A DNA stretch of 64,000 bases from Microbacterium aerolatum (GTDB taxonomy: Bacteria; Actinomycetota; Actinomycetes; Actinomycetales; Microbacteriaceae). A program made the position numbers and the translations under genes. Positions within the stretch are counted from its first letter, which is position 1. Every line of letters starts with the position of its first letter. Of the stretch, positions 1 to 8,315 are shown piece after piece. Where the stretch lies: assembly GCF_007988825.1 (NCBI RefSeq), contig NZ_BJUW01000003.1:264431-328430 (forward strand), read 5' to 3'. The notes below the pieces were generated by a model, which saw only the letters and a list, made by a program, of their open reading frames with translations, was not told the DNA's origin and ran no database searches.

Positions 1-1
1 G

Positions 2-337
2 AACACGGCATCCGTCGCCGCGTTCGACGGGCAGATCGGCCAGCCGGCGTATTCGGCATCCAAGGGCGGCGTGCACGCCATGACCCTCCCGATCGCGCGC
101 GAACTGGCGCGCTACGGCATCCGCGTCTGCACGATCGCGCCGGGGATCATGGAGACGCCGATGCTCGCCGGCCTCCCCGAAGCAGCGCAGGCCTCGCTCG
201 GCCAGCAGGTGCCGTACCCCGCCCGGCTCGGAAAGCCGACCGAGTACGCCGCGCTCGTGCAGAGCATCGTCGAGAACGGCTACCTCAACGGCGAGACCAT
301 CCGCCTCGACGGTGCCATCCGCATGGCACCCAAGTGA
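2..337 (+). CDS. 3-hydroxyacyl-CoA dehydrogenase type 2-like SDR (5' partial)
   Basis: The frame is open from base 2, so the N-terminal Rossmann half lies outside the window. The visible part carries the catalytic YSASK motif followed by the SDR proline-glycine segment ([10 protein letters not shown]), and ends in [12 protein letters not shown]. Both the tail and the internal order closely follow the HSD17B10 (type II 3-hydroxyacyl-CoA dehydrogenase) subgroup, which oxidises 3-hydroxyacyl-CoA with NAD in fatty-acid or branched-chain breakdown. The next gene is another SDR 85 bases downstream on the same strand, so the two may be co-transcribed. The family assignment is firm; the substrate is inferred. 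Confidence 0.85.
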   Translation, partial: NTASVAAFDGQIGQPAYSASKGGVHAMTLPIARELARYGIRVCTIAPGIMETPMLAGLPEAAQASLGQQVPYPARLGKPTEYAALVQSIVENGYLNGETIRLDGAIRMAPK

Positions 338-422
338 GTCGGCACGGCTGCTCAGGTCGCGATCTCTGCCGTTCTGAGCACCGGATGACAGCAGAATCCG
401 CGACCCGAAACCGAGGAGAGAC

Positions 423-1256
423 ATGACCACCCTGGCCGGTAAGACCATCCTGATGTCCGGCGGCAGCCGCGGCATCGGCCTCGCGATCGCATTGCGCGCG
501 GCGCGTGACGGTGCGAACATCGCCATGCTTGCGAAGACCGACACCCCGCATCCGAAGCTCGAGGGCACGATTCACACCGCCGCCGAGCAGATTCGCGCGG
601 CCGGAGGCAACGCGCTGCCGATCGTCGGAGACGTGCGCGAGGACGACGACATCACCGAGGCCGTCATGACGACGCAGGGCGAGTTCGGCGGCATCGACAT
701 CGTCATCAACAACGCCAGCGTCATCGACCTGTCGCGCTCGCTCGATCTCGGCGCGAAGAAGTACGACCTCATGCAGGACGTCAACGTCCGCGGCACGTTC
801 ATGCTGTCGCGCGCAGCGATCCCGCAGCTGCGCGAGGCCGCGAACCCGCACATCCTCTCGCTGTCGCCGCCGCTGAACCCGACGCCGAAGTGGCTCGGCG
901 CGCACACCGGCTACACCCTCGCGAAGTACGGCATGACCATGGTCACGCTCGGGCTGGCCGCGGAGTTCGCATCGGACGGCATCGCCGCGAACACGCTGTG
1001 GCCGCGCACGACGATCGCGACCGCCGCGGTGCAGAACCTGCTCGGCGGCGACAAGGTGATGGCCGCCAGCCGTACCGCCGACATCTACGCGGATGCCGCG
1101 TACGCCGTGCTCACCAAGCAGGCAGCCGAGTACAGCGGGCAGAGCCTCATCGTCGAGGACGTACTGGAAGCGGATGGCGTCACAGACTTCTCCGGCTACG
1201 CCGCCATCCCCGGCACCCCCGACGATCGCTTGTTCCCCGACATCTTCCTCGACTGA
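423..1256 (+). CDS. SDR family oxidoreductase, HSDL2-like
   Basis: A 277-residue short-chain dehydrogenase. It shows the nucleotide-binding GGSRGIG at residues 13-19, NNAS at 96-99 and the catalytic pair Y164/K168 (YTLAK). The N-terminal block (TDTPHPKLEGTIHTAAEQI) is characteristic of the hydroxysteroid-dehydrogenase-like protein 2 group, here without the C-terminal sterol-carrier domain of the animal protein. The ATG is preceded by GAGGAG at a normal distance. The partial HSD10-like gene upstream suggests a role in acyl-CoA or lipid oxidation, but the true substrate is unknown. Confidence 0.85.
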   Translation: MTTLAGKTILMSGGSRGIGLAIALRAARDGANIAMLAKTDTPHPKLEGTIHTAAEQIRAAGGNALPIVGDVREDDDITEAVMTTQGEFGGIDIVINNASVIDLSRSLDLGAKKYDLMQDVNVRGTFMLSRAAIPQLREAANPHILSLSPPLNPTPKWLGAHTGYTLAKYGMTMVTLGLAAEFASDGIAANTLWPRTTIATAAVQNLLGGDKVMAASRTADIYADAAYAVLTKQAAEYSGQSLIVEDVLEADGVTDFSGYAAIPGTPDDRLFPDIFLD

Positions 1257-1283
1257 CCCGCGCGCCGCGCTCGAACGGCCCCC

Positions 1284-1350
1284 CGAGATTGCATTCCGCG
1301 GCCGAAACCGCCGGAAATGCAGGCGATCTCGGCCGCGGAATGCAATCTCG
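1284..1350. repeat. Perfect 22-bp inverted repeat between convergent genes
   Basis: Bases 1284-1305 and 1329-1350 are exact reverse complements (22 of 22), separated by 23 bases. The arms start with CGAGATTGCATTCC. The element lies between the stop of the SDR gene and the stop of the minus-strand transporter, so it could end transcription in both directions. There is no T-tract, and the spacer repeats part of the arm (GGAAATGC), which hints at a dispersed repeat rather than a plain terminator. Confidence 0.75.
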
Positions 1351-1365
1351 CAGGGTGGGCGGGCG

Positions 1366-2112
1366 TCAGAACAGCAGGTAGACGGCGCCGACGATCGTGA
1401 GGCCGATCACCATGCGGTCGAACACCTGCTGCTTCATCCGGCGAGCCAGCCAGAGCCCGGCGAACGCCCCGGCGACGACGAGCGGGACGAGCGCGGCATC
1501 CATCAGGAGCACCTGGCCGTCGAACAGGCCGATGCCTGCGAGGAACGGCACCTTGAACAGGTTCACGATCGCGAAGAACCACGCCGAGGTGCCCAGGAAC
1601 ACTTGCACCGGTGTGCGCATCGCGAGGAAGTACATCGACATCACCGGTCCTGCGGCGTTCGCGACCATGGTCGTGAAGCCGGCCAGCGCGCCGTAGCCGG
1701 ATGCGGCGATGATGCCGTGGGCGGCGGGCGCGGCATCCGCCCTGCGCTGCCGCCATCTGCGCCACAGGGTGACGGCGATCATCGCCAGCAGGATGATCGC
1801 GATCGCGCGTCGGACGATGGCGTCGTCGCCGACGGCGAGGAACGCGAAGCCGGCGAGCAACCCCACGAGCACCGCGGGCGCTAGACGCAGCAGGCTCGGC
1901 CAGTGCGCGTGCCGCCGGTACGCGATCAACGCGAACACGTCGCCGACGATGAGCAGCAGCAGGAGCGCGGCCGTCGACGTGCGCGCCGGCAGCACGGTCG
2001 CGAAGATCGCGACGGGCAGGATGCCGCCGCCGGGGATCGCGGTCTTCGCCAGGCCCACCGTCACCGCCGCGATGCCGAGAGCGACCCAAGCCCACGGCAG
2101 CAATTCGGTCAT
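1366..2112 (-). CDS. TauE/SafE (TSUP) family membrane transporter
   Basis: A 248-residue integral membrane protein with about seven to eight hydrophobic helices in two similar halves, as expected for the TSUP family. The N-terminal half has the family's glycine-rich segment (GLAKTAIPGGG), and the second half carries SGYGALAGFTTMVANAAGP, a conserved TSUP stretch. Members export sulfite, sulfonates or organic acids. It starts 2 bases after the stop of the KDPG aldolase gene upstream, so the two are probably one operon. Export or uptake of a sugar-acid-derived anion is therefore an inference worth noting. A longer upstream open frame is only the antisense shadow of neighbouring genes. Confidence 0.85.
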   Translation of the reverse strand: MTELLPWAWVALGIAAVTVGLAKTAIPGGGILPVAIFATVLPARTSTAALLLLLIVGDVFALIAYRRHAHWPSLLRLAPAVLVGLLAGFAFLAVGDDAIVRRAIAIILLAMIAVTLWRRWRQRRADAAPAAHGIIAASGYGALAGFTTMVANAAGPVMSMYFLAMRTPVQVFLGTSAWFFAIVNLFKVPFLAGIGLFDGQVLLMDAALVPLVVAGAFAGLWLARRMKQQVFDRMVIGLTIVGAVYLLF

Positions 2113-2114
2113 GC

Positions 2115-2753
2115 TCAGCCGCGGACGGCGGAGAGCGCGGCGGCGAATCGCGCGGCGCGCTGGGTGATGTCGTCCCAGTCCTCGGCCTTGATCGACGCGG
2201 AGTTCGCCAGGTCGCCGCCGGCGCCGACGGCCACCGACCCTGCCGCGAACCATTCGGCGAGGTTGTCTGGCTTCACGCCGCCGGTGGGCATGAGCGGAGC
2301 ATCCGGGAACGGTCCGCGCAGCGCGCCCAGGTACGAGGGCCCGCCGAGGGATGCCGGGAAGATCTTCACCACGTCGACCCCGAGCGCCAGCGCGCCCATG
2401 ACCTCGGTCGGCGTCATCGCACCGGTCATGACGACCGCGCCGGTGTCGAGCATCGCGCGCGTCAGGTCGGGCAGTGTGCCGGGGCTCACCAGGAACTCGG
2501 CGCCGGCGTCGGCGGCGGCCTGCGCCTGCTCGGCGGTCGTGACGGTGCCGGCGCCGATGTAGGCGGCATCCCCGTGGCGTGCGATGAGCTCGCGGATGAC
2601 GGACGGGGCGTCCGGGGTCGAGTACGTGACCTCGATGCCGGTGATGCCGCCGCGAATGATCGCCTCGGCGGTCTCGAGTGCGAGCTCGGGGGAGGGTGCT
2701 CGCAGGACGGCGAGGACGCCGGAGGTGCGTGCGCGGGCGAGGCGGTCGGTCAT
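2115..2753 (-). CDS. eda: KDPG/KHG aldolase
   Basis: This 212-residue class I aldolase splits 2-keto-3-deoxy-6-phosphogluconate (or a related keto-deoxy sugar acid) into pyruvate and an aldehyde. The base Glu is E41 (GIEVTY) and the Schiff-base Lys is K130 (VVKIFPAS); the phosphate-binding glycines are in GAGTV (67-71) and PTGGV. Length and motif spacing match E. coli Eda (E45, K133). The start at 2753 has AAGGAG upstream; a further in-frame ATG at 2810 would lack such a site and run through the operator at 2797-2810. The gene lies outside any Entner-Doudoroff cluster, so the physiological keto-acid may be another sugar acid. Confidence 0.88.
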   Translation of the reverse strand: MTDRLARARTSGVLAVLRAPSPELALETAEAIIRGGITGIEVTYSTPDAPSVIRELIARHGDAAYIGAGTVTTAEQAQAAADAGAEFLVSPGTLPDLTRAMLDTGAVVMTGAMTPTEVMGALALGVDVVKIFPASLGGPSYLGALRGPFPDAPLMPTGGVKPDNLAEWFAAGSVAVGAGGDLANSASIKAEDWDDITQRAARFAAALSAVRG

Positions 2754-2796
2754 GAGGCTCCTTGATCGGGGTGCCGTCCCATTCTGCTGGATCGCA

Positions 2797-2810
2797 ACCT
2801 GTAATGACAA
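2797..2810. promoter_or_regulatory. Putative GntR operator upstream of eda
   Basis: The sequence ACCTGTAATGACAA is a near-palindrome that recurs, with small changes, at three other promoters in this window (11884-11925, 20118-20132 and 28775-28805). It lies 44 bases upstream of the aldolase start and 60 bases upstream of rlmN. The best candidate protein is the HutC-type GntR regulator at 9667-10488. This is inference from shared sequence only. Confidence 0.5.
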
Positions 2811-2869
2811 CCGAGCGGGATGCCAGCGCCCCAGCGCGTTCCCACCCGTGAGCCCGTACCCTGGAGGGT

Positions 2870-4129
2870 ATGACCGAGAACTCCCGCATCCGCTCGACGG
2901 GGCCCGCGAAAACGCAGGTGCGCCCGCGCACCGAGGGCTGGACCCAGAAGACGGACGAGTCCGGTCGTCCGCTGCTGCAGTTCGCCAGCCCGAAGCGCGG
3001 CAAGCCGCCGGTGCACCTTGCCGACCTCACCCCGGCCGAGCGTGCCGAGAAGGTCAAGGAGCTGGGGCTTCCCGGCTTCCGCGCCAAGCAACTGTCGACG
3101 CACTACTTCACGCACTACACGTCCGATCCGGCGCACATGACCGACCTCCCGGCCGCGCAGCGCGACGAGCTCGTCGCCGGCATGCTGCCGCCGCTGCTCA
3201 CCGAGGTGCGGCGACTGGAGACCGACAAGGGCGACACGATCAAGTTCCTGTGGCGCCTGCACGACGGTGCGCTCGTCGAGTCCGTCCTGATGCGCTACCC
3301 CGGTCGCATCACGCTGTGCGTCTCGAGCCAGGCCGGCTGCGGCATGAACTGCCCGTTCTGCGCCACCGGCCAGGCGGGCCTCACGCGCAACATGTCGACC
3401 GCCGAGATCATCGAGCAGATCGTGCGCGCCAACCGCCTCATCGCGAACGGCGAGCTCGGCGGCAAGAAGGCCGACGACCACAGCATGGAGCGCGTGAGCA
3501 ACATCGTCTTCATGGGCATGGGAGAGCCGCTTGCCAACTACAAGCGAGTGATGGATGCCGTGCGCATCATGGTCGCCCCGCAGCCCGACGGCCTCGGAAT
3601 GAGCGCCCGCGGCATCACCGTCTCGACGGTCGGCCTGGTGCCGGCGATCCGCAAGCTCGCCGACGAGAACATCCCGGTGACGTTCGCGCTCTCGCTGCAC
3701 GCGCCCGACGACCACCTGCGCGACGAGCTCATCCCGGTCAACTCCCGCTGGAAGGTCGACGAGGCACTGGATGCCGCGCGCGAGTACTACGAGAAGACCG
3801 GACGCCGCGTCTCGATCGAGTACGCGCTCATCAAGGACATGAACGACCACGCCTGGCGCGCCGACCTGCTGGCGGAGAAGCTCAACCAGCGCGGCCGCGG
3901 TTGGGTGCACGTCAACCCGATCCCGCTGAACCCGACTCCTGGCTCGGTGTGGACCTCGTCAGAGAAGGACGTCACGGACGAGTTCGTGCGCCGCCTGAAC
4001 GACGCCGGCATCCCGACCACCCTGCGCGATACCCGCGGCAAGGAGATCGACGGAGCCTGCGGTCAGCTCGTCGCCACCACCGAAGACGAGGCTGCCGCGG
4101 CTGCGGTCAATGCGGCGCAGCCGCGTTGA
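2870..4129 (+). CDS. rlmN: 23S rRNA (adenine-2503-C2) methyltransferase RlmN
   Basis: A 419-residue radical-SAM enzyme that methylates C2 of A2503 in 23S rRNA and, in characterised members, A37 of some tRNAs. The iron-sulfur cysteines are C157, C161 and C164 (CGMNCPFC). C150 lies seven residues before them as in E. coli (C118/C125), and the methyl-carrying cysteine is C397 in the DGACGQL motif near the C-terminus. All catalytic positions are therefore present. GGAGG lies eight bases before the ATG and a TACCCT box lies eight bases upstream of it. The N-terminal 40 residues are an actinobacterial extension without a recognisable domain. Confidence 0.97.
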   Translation: MTENSRIRSTGPAKTQVRPRTEGWTQKTDESGRPLLQFASPKRGKPPVHLADLTPAERAEKVKELGLPGFRAKQLSTHYFTHYTSDPAHMTDLPAAQRDELVAGMLPPLLTEVRRLETDKGDTIKFLWRLHDGALVESVLMRYPGRITLCVSSQAGCGMNCPFCATGQAGLTRNMSTAEIIEQIVRANRLIANGELGGKKADDHSMERVSNIVFMGMGEPLANYKRVMDAVRIMVAPQPDGLGMSARGITVSTVGLVPAIRKLADENIPVTFALSLHAPDDHLRDELIPVNSRWKVDEALDAAREYYEKTGRRVSIEYALIKDMNDHAWRADLLAEKLNQRGRGWVHVNPIPLNPTPGSVWTSSEKDVTDEFVRRLNDAGIPTTLRDTRGKEIDGACGQLVATTEDEAAAAAVNAAQPR

Positions 4130-4145
4130 GGGCGGGTCGGGGCAA

Positions 4146-4173
4146 GGTTGAGCGAGCGCAGCGAGCCGAAACC
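4146..4173 (-). repeat. Fragment of family A interspersed repeat
   Basis: The segment GTTGAGCGAGCGCAGCGAG followed by CCGAAACC matches one end of the long family A repeats seen elsewhere (for example 14389-14459). Only about 28 bases are present, just after rlmN, so this is a truncated or decayed copy. Confidence 0.6.
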
Positions 4174-4263
4174 CGAGCGGCAGCGGTCAGCTGACGGAAT
4201 TCCTGAGGGCGCTCGCAGGCGTCTTCCGGCTGTCCCACAGGCGGAGTTTCCTAGTCTCTAGGG

Positions 4264-5847
4264 ATGTCCTATTCCGCACATCGTGACGGCCGCATGGGTT
4301 CCGACGGCCGGATCTCGTTCGAAACCGACGGCCAGAACGGCCCGGCAGACGACGACATCGATTTCCTGCGCGACTACGAGCCGACCGGCAGCGAATCGAC
4401 AGGCAGCGAGCCGACGGCATCCGACTTCTCGGCTGCGCACGAGCCCGAGACCGAGGAGCTTGCGGATCTGGAACGCGCTCAGGGCGCCTTCGGCCCGTCC
4501 AGGATGAAGCGGACCAAGCCGAAGCGCGCCAAGAAGCCGCGCACGCCAGGCTCGCGCCTGCGCACCATGGCGATCCTCGGCGGCGCCGACGGCGAAGTGC
4601 TCGACCGGGTCCCCGGCGAGACTCCGCGATTCGTGCAGATGTTCTTCGTGCTCGCCGGCACCGCCCTGGTCTCGGCGATCTCGATGATGTTCGCCCTCAC
4701 CACCGGTGTGCAGGTGGCCATCTGGCTCGCCGTGCCGCTGGCGATCGTCTGGGCGGCGATCATCTTCAACCTCGACCGCTTCCTCACGTCGACCATGACG
4801 TCGACCCGCAGCATCGGCAAGCTGATCGGCCTCGCGCTGCCGCGCGTCGCGATGGCGATGCTGATCGGATTCCTCGTCGCCGAGCCGCTCGTGCTGCAGG
4901 TGTTCCACAACGACATCTCCCGCGAGGTCGCCGCGACGAACATCGTGCAGGCGCAGTCCGATCAGGATGCTCTGGAGAGCGGCCCGGAACGCAAGGCCCT
5001 GGATGCCGCGTCCGAGCGGGTCGCGACCCTCGAGAACCAGGCCGCGACCGGCATCGTCGCGGACACCGATTCGGGGTCGGCATCGACTTCCGCTGCGCAG
5101 GCCACCGTGGACGACGTCACCGCCAAGATGACCGAGCAGCAGAAGGTGATCGACTCTGCGCGGGCGCTGTACCAGTGCGAGCTCACCGGCGAGGGCGCGG
5201 GCGAGGTCCCGGGCTGTACGGGTGTGAACGGCGAGGGGTCGAGCTCCGATGCGGCCGAGGCGCAGCTCGCGCAGGCGCAGCAGACCTACGACGCGCTCGC
5301 AGCCCAGCTGCGCACCGCGAACGACGACCTGGCCGCCGCCGAGACGTCGTCGAAGGAGAACACCGCCTCGTCCGAGTCCGCCAACCGGCAGCAGGCCAAC
5401 GACCAGTTGCCGGCGGCCCGCGACACGTATCAGCAGGCGCTCGACGCTTACAACGCGCGCGCGGACTCCGTCGCGGAGGGCAATGCCGGAGCCGTCGGGC
5501 TGCTCAGCCAGATCAGCGGCCTGAACCGCCTCGCCGAGAAGGAGCCGACCATCTGGTGGGCGCACTGGCTGATCGCGGCACTGTTCTTCATGATCGAGCT
5601 CCTGCCGGTAATCGTGAAGGTGCTCACCAGCTACGGCGATCCCTCGCTCTACGAGAAGGCGTACGCGATCCGCAAGCAGGTCGACCTGGACAGGGTGACG
5701 GCCGAAGGATTCCGTGACAGAGCGTCGATCGTGACGACCGCGGATGCCGCGGCATCCGACCCCGCGTCCGACCCCGGAGGGATCGACGCCGGCGTCCCGA
5801 CGCAGCCGCTGACGCGCGCCGACCTGCGGGAATCGGTGTCGGTGTAG
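4264..5847 (+). CDS. DUF4407 domain membrane protein
   Basis: A 527-residue protein of unknown function. Residues 1-100 are acidic and low-complexity with a basic KRTKPKRAKKPR patch just before the membrane part. Three hydrophobic helices follow (about 120-215), with the family's IIFNLDRFLTST segment between the second and third. A long extracytoplasmic, Ala/Gln-rich, coiled-coil-like region then holds two cysteines (in YQCEL and PGCTG), and a final transmembrane helix precedes a cytoplasmic tail. DUF4407 proteins have this layout generally. The ATG comes six bases after a TAGTCT box, suggesting a leaderless transcript. Confidence 0.8.
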   Translation: MSYSAHRDGRMGSDGRISFETDGQNGPADDDIDFLRDYEPTGSESTGSEPTASDFSAAHEPETEELADLERAQGAFGPSRMKRTKPKRAKKPRTPGSRLRTMAILGGADGEVLDRVPGETPRFVQMFFVLAGTALVSAISMMFALTTGVQVAIWLAVPLAIVWAAIIFNLDRFLTSTMTSTRSIGKLIGLALPRVAMAMLIGFLVAEPLVLQVFHNDISREVAATNIVQAQSDQDALESGPERKALDAASERVATLENQAATGIVADTDSGSASTSAAQATVDDVTAKMTEQQKVIDSARALYQCELTGEGAGEVPGCTGVNGEGSSSDAAEAQLAQAQQTYDALAAQLRTANDDLAAAETSSKENTASSESANRQQANDQLPAARDTYQQALDAYNARADSVAEGNAGAVGLLSQISGLNRLAEKEPTIWWAHWLIAALFFMIELLPVIVKVLTSYGDPSLYEKAYAIRKQVDLDRVTAEGFRDRASIVTTADAAASDPASDPGGIDAGVPTQPLTRADLRESVSV

Positions 5848-5975
5848 CGTCTCGGCGCGGACGCGGCGGATGCCGTGTTGGCGGGCGGGTGCCGTACGAG
5901 TCGTGACGATTCTCAGCGCGCAGAGCGGGCGATAGTCATACAGCATGGCTCTGCTGCCCTGCCTAGAATCGCGGT

Positions 5976-6470
5976 ATGACCTCATCGCGGCGGGGCACCG
6001 TGCTCATCTCGATCGGCGGCGCGCTCGCCGTGGCCGCATACGCCGTGTGGGGTGCGGTGCAGATCACGATCCTGACGCCGCTCGCGGCGGCGCCCGGGCT
6101 CACCCTTCGCGAGATTCGCGAGGAGATGGCGGCAGTGGGGGAGTCCCCCTCGGATGCCGCGGTCGTGATCTTCCTCACGCTCGGTGTGGTGTTCGCTGCC
6201 GTCGTGGCCCTGATCGTCATCCGCGCCCGTGTCCAGGCCGGTGTCGCAGCGGTGCTCTTCCTCGCACTTCTGATGCTCGGCGGGCCGGCGCTGTTCGTCG
6301 CGTCGTTCGGCCCCGGGATGGCGCTCGCAGACACCTTCGGTGTCGCGGGCGGAGTCTCGGCGCCCGGAGTGGCACCGCTGTACGCGGTCAGCGCATTCGC
6401 CGGGGTCGGATGCATCGTGCTCGGAGTGGCGCTCGCGGTGCGGTCGCGCCCGATCACCGTGACAATCTGA
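5976..6470 (+). CDS. Hypothetical four-helix membrane protein
   Basis: A 164-residue protein that I do not recognise. It has four hydrophobic segments (about 9-32, 60-82, 86-110 and 132-155) with short loops, and a basic N-terminus (TSSRRG) that suggests a cytoplasmic start. A TAGAAT box ends six bases before the ATG, the typical spacing for an actinobacterial leaderless transcript, which supports this start. It sits between the DUF4407 gene and an aldo/keto reductase, each with its own apparent promoter, so context gives no function. Confidence 0.7.
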   Translation: MTSSRRGTVLISIGGALAVAAYAVWGAVQITILTPLAAAPGLTLREIREEMAAVGESPSDAAVVIFLTLGVVFAAVVALIVIRARVQAGVAAVLFLALLMLGGPALFVASFGPGMALADTFGVAGGVSAPGVAPLYAVSAFAGVGCIVLGVALAVRSRPITVTI

Positions 6471-6512
6471 CACTCTCGCCCAGCGACCGCCTGAAGGTCG
6501 TAGCGTGGACGC

Positions 6513-7526
6513 ATGGTCAACTATCGTCACCTCGGAAACAGCGGACTCAAGGTCTCGGAGATCACCTTCGGCAACTGGGTCACCCATGCCTCGCAGGTCG
6601 AAGACGACGCCGCGGTCAAGACCGTGCACGCCGCCCTCGACGCCGGAATCACCACATTCGACACCGCCGACACCTACGCCAACACGGCGGCCGAGGTCAT
6701 CCTCGGCAAGGCGCTCGAGGGTCAGCGCCGCGAGAGCCTGGAGATCTTCACGAAGGTCTACTTCCCGACCGGCCCCAAGGGGCCGAACGACACCGGACTG
6801 TCGCGCAAGCACATCCTCGAGTCGATCAACGGTTCGCTCAAGCGCCTCGGCACCGACTACGTCGACCTGTACCAGGCGCACCGCTTCGACTACGAGACGC
6901 CGCTGGAAGAGACCTTCCAGGCGTTCGCCGACGTGGTTCGTTCCGGCAAGGCGCTGTACATCGGTGTGAGCGAGTGGACGGCCGAGCAGTTGCGCGAGGG
7001 GCACGCGCTGGCCAAGCAGGTGGGTGTGCAGCTGATCTCGAACCAGCCGCAGTACTCGATGCTGCACCGTGTCATCGAGGGCAAGGTGGTGCCGGCATCC
7101 GAAGAGCTCGGCATCTCCCAGATCGTCTGGTCGCCGATGGCGCAGGGCGTGCTCAGCGGCAAGTATCTGCCCGGCCAGCCGGTGCCGGAGGGCTCGCGCG
7201 CGACCGATGAGAAGAGCGGCGCGCACTTCATCCAGCGCTTCCTGAACGATGAGGTGCTGACGGCGGTGCAGCGGCTGAAGCCCATCGCCGAACAGGCCGG
7301 GCTCACGATGCCGCAGCTCGCGATCGCATGGGTGCTGCAGAACCCCAACGTCGCCGCGGCCCTGGTCGGAGCGTCGCGCCCCGAGCAGCTCGCCGACACG
7401 GTCAAGGCCTCGGGAGTGGGACTCGACGCCGACACGCTCGCCGCGATCGATGAGGCCCTCGGAGACACGGTCAACAGTGACCCGGAGGACACCTACTCGG
7501 TCTCGCCGAAGACCCGATTGGTCTGA
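6513..7526 (+). CDS. Aldo/keto reductase (KCNAB-like)
   Basis: A 337-residue TIM-barrel NADPH-dependent reductase. The catalytic tetrad is visible as D50, Y55, K81 and H123 (TFDTADTY, TKVYF, AHRFD). The C-terminal cofactor loop reads LVGASRPEQL. The N-terminus (RHLGNSGLKVSEITFGNW) places it in the AKR group related to voltage-gated potassium-channel beta subunits and E. coli YghZ, whose members reduce methylglyoxal and other aldehydes. A TAGCGT box lies six bases upstream of the ATG. It is monocistronic and is followed by a pair of family A repeats. Confidence 0.9.
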   Translation: MVNYRHLGNSGLKVSEITFGNWVTHASQVEDDAAVKTVHAALDAGITTFDTADTYANTAAEVILGKALEGQRRESLEIFTKVYFPTGPKGPNDTGLSRKHILESINGSLKRLGTDYVDLYQAHRFDYETPLEETFQAFADVVRSGKALYIGVSEWTAEQLREGHALAKQVGVQLISNQPQYSMLHRVIEGKVVPASEELGISQIVWSPMAQGVLSGKYLPGQPVPEGSRATDEKSGAHFIQRFLNDEVLTAVQRLKPIAEQAGLTMPQLAIAWVLQNPNVAAALVGASRPEQLADTVKASGVGLDADTLAAIDEALGDTVNSDPEDTYSVSPKTRLV

Positions 7527-7546
7527 GCCACGGGACGGAGCGAGGA

Positions 7547-7789
7547 GCTTGCGACTCGTCGCTCCGCTCCTCGCTCAAGCCGTTTCGTCTCCGGCGCTTC
7601 GCGCCTCCGCTCAACGACCCGCAAGGGAATCGTCCGCGCGCGGGGAGGTTCCCGCCGGGAGGCTCCAGCGGGAGAGGTCCCTGCGAAAGCAGCTCCTCCT
7701 GTGAAGAGCCTTCAGTTGCGGGTCGTTGAGCGGAGACGGCGCAGCCGTCGCAGACGAAACGGGGTGAGTGAGCGGAGCGAGTCGAAGCC
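7547..7789. repeat. Inverted pair of family A repeats
   Basis: Bases 7547-7622 and 7718-7789 are two copies in opposite orientation of the dispersed element whose core reads CCGTTTCGTCT and whose end reads GCTCAACGACCCGC. The 95 bases between them are rich in short GC dyads. The pair fills the gap between two convergent genes (aldo/keto reductase and ACT-domain protein), and the second copy ends exactly at the stop codon of the latter. A long fold-back structure could form in either transcript. Confidence 0.85.
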
Positions 7790-8296
7790 TCACTCGAGCG
7801 TGATGTCGACCTGGAGCTCGGCGGTGAGCCGCTCCAGGTCGGCGCGCAGCGCCGCCAGATCGGCGGATGCCGGCACCGTCGCCGCCACGGACGCCTCGAA
7901 CAGGCGGCCGCCGGCCATCGCGGCATCCCGCGTCTCGGTCGTCATGTCCTGGATGCTGAGCTCGTGCGCGCGCAGCACCGCCGAGACCTCGCGCACGATG
8001 CCGGGCCGGTCGTTGCCGAGCACCTGCAGCGTGATGGGCTGTTCGGCGGCGGCCTGAGCATCCGCTCCGGTGTGCACCGAGACGGTCAGCAGACCGACGA
8101 GGGTGCGCAGCGCCTCCTGCAGCTCGTTCTCGCGCTCGGGCGCGACCGACACCTGGATCACTCCGGCGAAGACGCCGGCGAGCTCGGCGAGTTGACTGCT
8201 CTCCCAGTTGCCGCCGTGGGCATCCACGATGTCGGCGACGGCCGCGACGAGGCCAGGGCGATCGGATCCGGCGACGGTGAGGATCAGAGTGGTCAT
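7790..8296 (-). CDS. Two-ACT-domain protein, GcvR-like
   Basis: A 168-residue protein with two ACT domains: residues 1-75 start with TLILTVAGSDRPGLVAAVAD, and residues 88-165 start with ITLQVLGNDRPGIVREVSAV. This is the arrangement of the glycine cleavage system transcriptional repressor GcvR, an accessory regulator that binds glycine. Actinobacterial members lack a DNA-binding domain and their ligand is usually untested. It is the last gene of a minus-strand run, 19 bases after a Cds1-like cysteine desulfhydrase gene. An amino-acid-sensing role linked to cysteine or glycine is plausible but inferred. Confidence 0.82.
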   Translation of the reverse strand: MTTLILTVAGSDRPGLVAAVADIVDAHGGNWESSQLAELAGVFAGVIQVSVAPERENELQEALRTLVGLLTVSVHTGADAQAAAEQPITLQVLGNDRPGIVREVSAVLRAHELSIQDMTTETRDAAMAGGRLFEASVAATVPASADLAALRADLERLTAELQVDITLE

Positions 8297-8315
8297 GCGG
8301 CCAGCGTAGCCGCGG

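Noticed and set aside
1366..3087. A 573-codon open frame on the minus strand covering the transporter and more
   Set aside because: Only the last 248 codons look like a protein. The rest overlaps the KDPG aldolase and rlmN genes in other frames and is Arg/Pro/His-rich, as expected for antisense or out-of-frame reading of GC-rich DNA.
4258..5985. A 575-codon minus-strand open frame opposite the DUF4407 gene
   Set aside because: It is the exact antisense of a well-supported gene, has Arg/Gly/His-rich composition, and lacks a recognisable domain or ribosome binding site.
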